Shown one piece after another: positions 5,114 through 5,556 of a DNA stretch of 5,556 nt. Positions within the stretch are counted from its first letter, which is position 1. Each line of letters begins with the position of its first letter. The DNA comes from Nocardioides sp. (GTDB lineage Bacteria; Actinomycetota; Actinomycetes; Propionibacteriales; Nocardioidaceae): the NCBI GenBank assembly GCA_029264225.1, contig JARICB010000372.1, positions 1-5,556 of the forward strand, written 5' to 3'. The notes beneath the pieces were generated by a model. That model made no database searches and had not been told where the DNA came from. It saw only the letters and a list, made by a program, of their open reading frames with translations. The position numbers and the translations under genes are program-made.

Positions 5114-5556
5114 ATGGCAAACACCTACGACGCAAGCTTTCTCGAAAGCATGCCGCCCAACGTTGCAGTCCAGTTCCTCGATCGAGTCGCGAAATCGTCC
5201 GAGCGTGAAGCGTTCCGCTACCCCAAGGGCGACTCGTGGGAGTCGGTCACCTGGAAGCAGACCGGTGACCTGGTCTCCGCGTGCGCGGCCGGGCTCCTGT
5301 CCCTGGGCCTACAGCCCGAGCAGCGGGTCGGCATCGTCTCCGGGACGCGTTACGAGTGGGTCGTCGCCGACCTTGCGGTGATGTGTGCCAGTGGCGCCAC
5401 CACCACGGTCTACCCCACGACGAATGCCGAGGACACCGCCTACATCCTCGGCGACTCCGAGTCGCGCGTGGTCTTCGCCGAGGACGACGAACAGGTCGCC
5501 AAGCTGGTCAGCCGCAAGGCTGAGATTCCCCACGTGCAGAAGGTCGTCGTCTTCAA
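5114..5556 (+). CDS. Long-chain fatty-acid-CoA ligase (FadD15-like AMP-binding enzyme), 3'-truncated by window edge
   Basis: The first 147 codons of an acyl-CoA synthetase, which activates fatty acids with ATP through an acyl-adenylate and then CoA. The protein begins MANTYDASFLESMPPNVAVQ and shows family segments: SWESVTWKQTGDLV, the AAGLLSLGL helix with QRVGIVSGTRYEW, GATTTVYPTTNAEDTAYIL and VVFAEDD. These are the N-terminal subdomain features of long-chain ligases of the actinobacterial FadD15 type. The ATP-binding P-loop (STGTTGxPK type) and the catalytic lysine lie beyond the window. The frame is uninterrupted to base 5556. The ATG at 5114 is the natural start, with a GGAG upstream. The first codons are less GC-rich than the rest, as is usual near starts. 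The enzyme is cytosolic or membrane-peripheral and feeds beta-oxidation or lipid synthesis. Substrate chain length cannot be told. Confidence 0.93.
   Translation, partial: MANTYDASFLESMPPNVAVQFLDRVAKSSEREAFRYPKGDSWESVTWKQTGDLVSACAAGLLSLGLQPEQRVGIVSGTRYEWVVADLAVMCASGATTTVYPTTNAEDTAYILGDSESRVVFAEDDEQVAKLVSRKAEIPHVQKVVVF

Noticed and set aside
1..5556. CRISPR array, tRNA/rRNA, insertion sequence or prophage material
   Set aside because: No spaced repeats, tRNA-like cloverleaf, transposase or integrase sequence was seen; coding style is uniform across the window.

Overview
The window is about 5.5 kb of GC-rich bacterial chromosome. Protein family content and style point to an actinomycete, most likely Nocardioides or another member of the Propionibacteriales. 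The evidence is strong G/C preference at third codon positions, a mycothiol-transferase/DinB-type protein, actinobacterial-style LepA and FadD15-like proteins, and several genes that appear to be leaderless. Genus is an inference from remembered protein style, not from a search.

Layout. Bases 1-1739 (+) hold most of lepA (elongation factor 4), with its 5' end outside the window. It is followed 32 bp later by a HutD/Ves-family cupin gene (1772-2302, +) with its own good ribosome binding site. A compact 38-bp convergent gap containing nested inverted repeats separates this from a minus-strand TIGR03086/DinB-type metal-binding protein gene (2341-2919). Only 51 bp lie between that gene's start and the divergent start of an AraC-family regulator (2971-3813, +). 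The regulator runs tail-to-tail into, and overlaps by 20 bp, a minus-strand HTH_42-family winged-helix gene (3794-4885). That family includes the AlkZ/AlkX DNA glycosylases, and the protein has a QxQ motif at the expected N-terminal position. A 228-bp divergent intergenic region (4886-5113) carries repeat and dyad structure. The first 147 codons of a long-chain fatty-acid-CoA ligase (5114 to window end, +) follow.

How the parts relate. lepA and the ligase are ordinary housekeeping or metabolic genes. The three middle genes (DinB-like protein, AraC regulator, HTH_42 protein) form an accessory block. Its starts share a signature: no Shine-Dalgarno sequence, and a -10-like hexamer 6-7 nt before the ATG. 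Two of them use the identical hexamer TAGCGT. The AraC regulator probably controls itself and the divergent DinB-like gene, because the two core promoters interpenetrate. A role of the block in coping with electrophilic or alkylating compounds is a hypothesis only.

No RNA gene, mobile element, CRISPR array, origin or attachment site is visible. Nothing here is clearly a previously undescribed system. The most useful observations are regulatory architecture and the candidate glycosylase.
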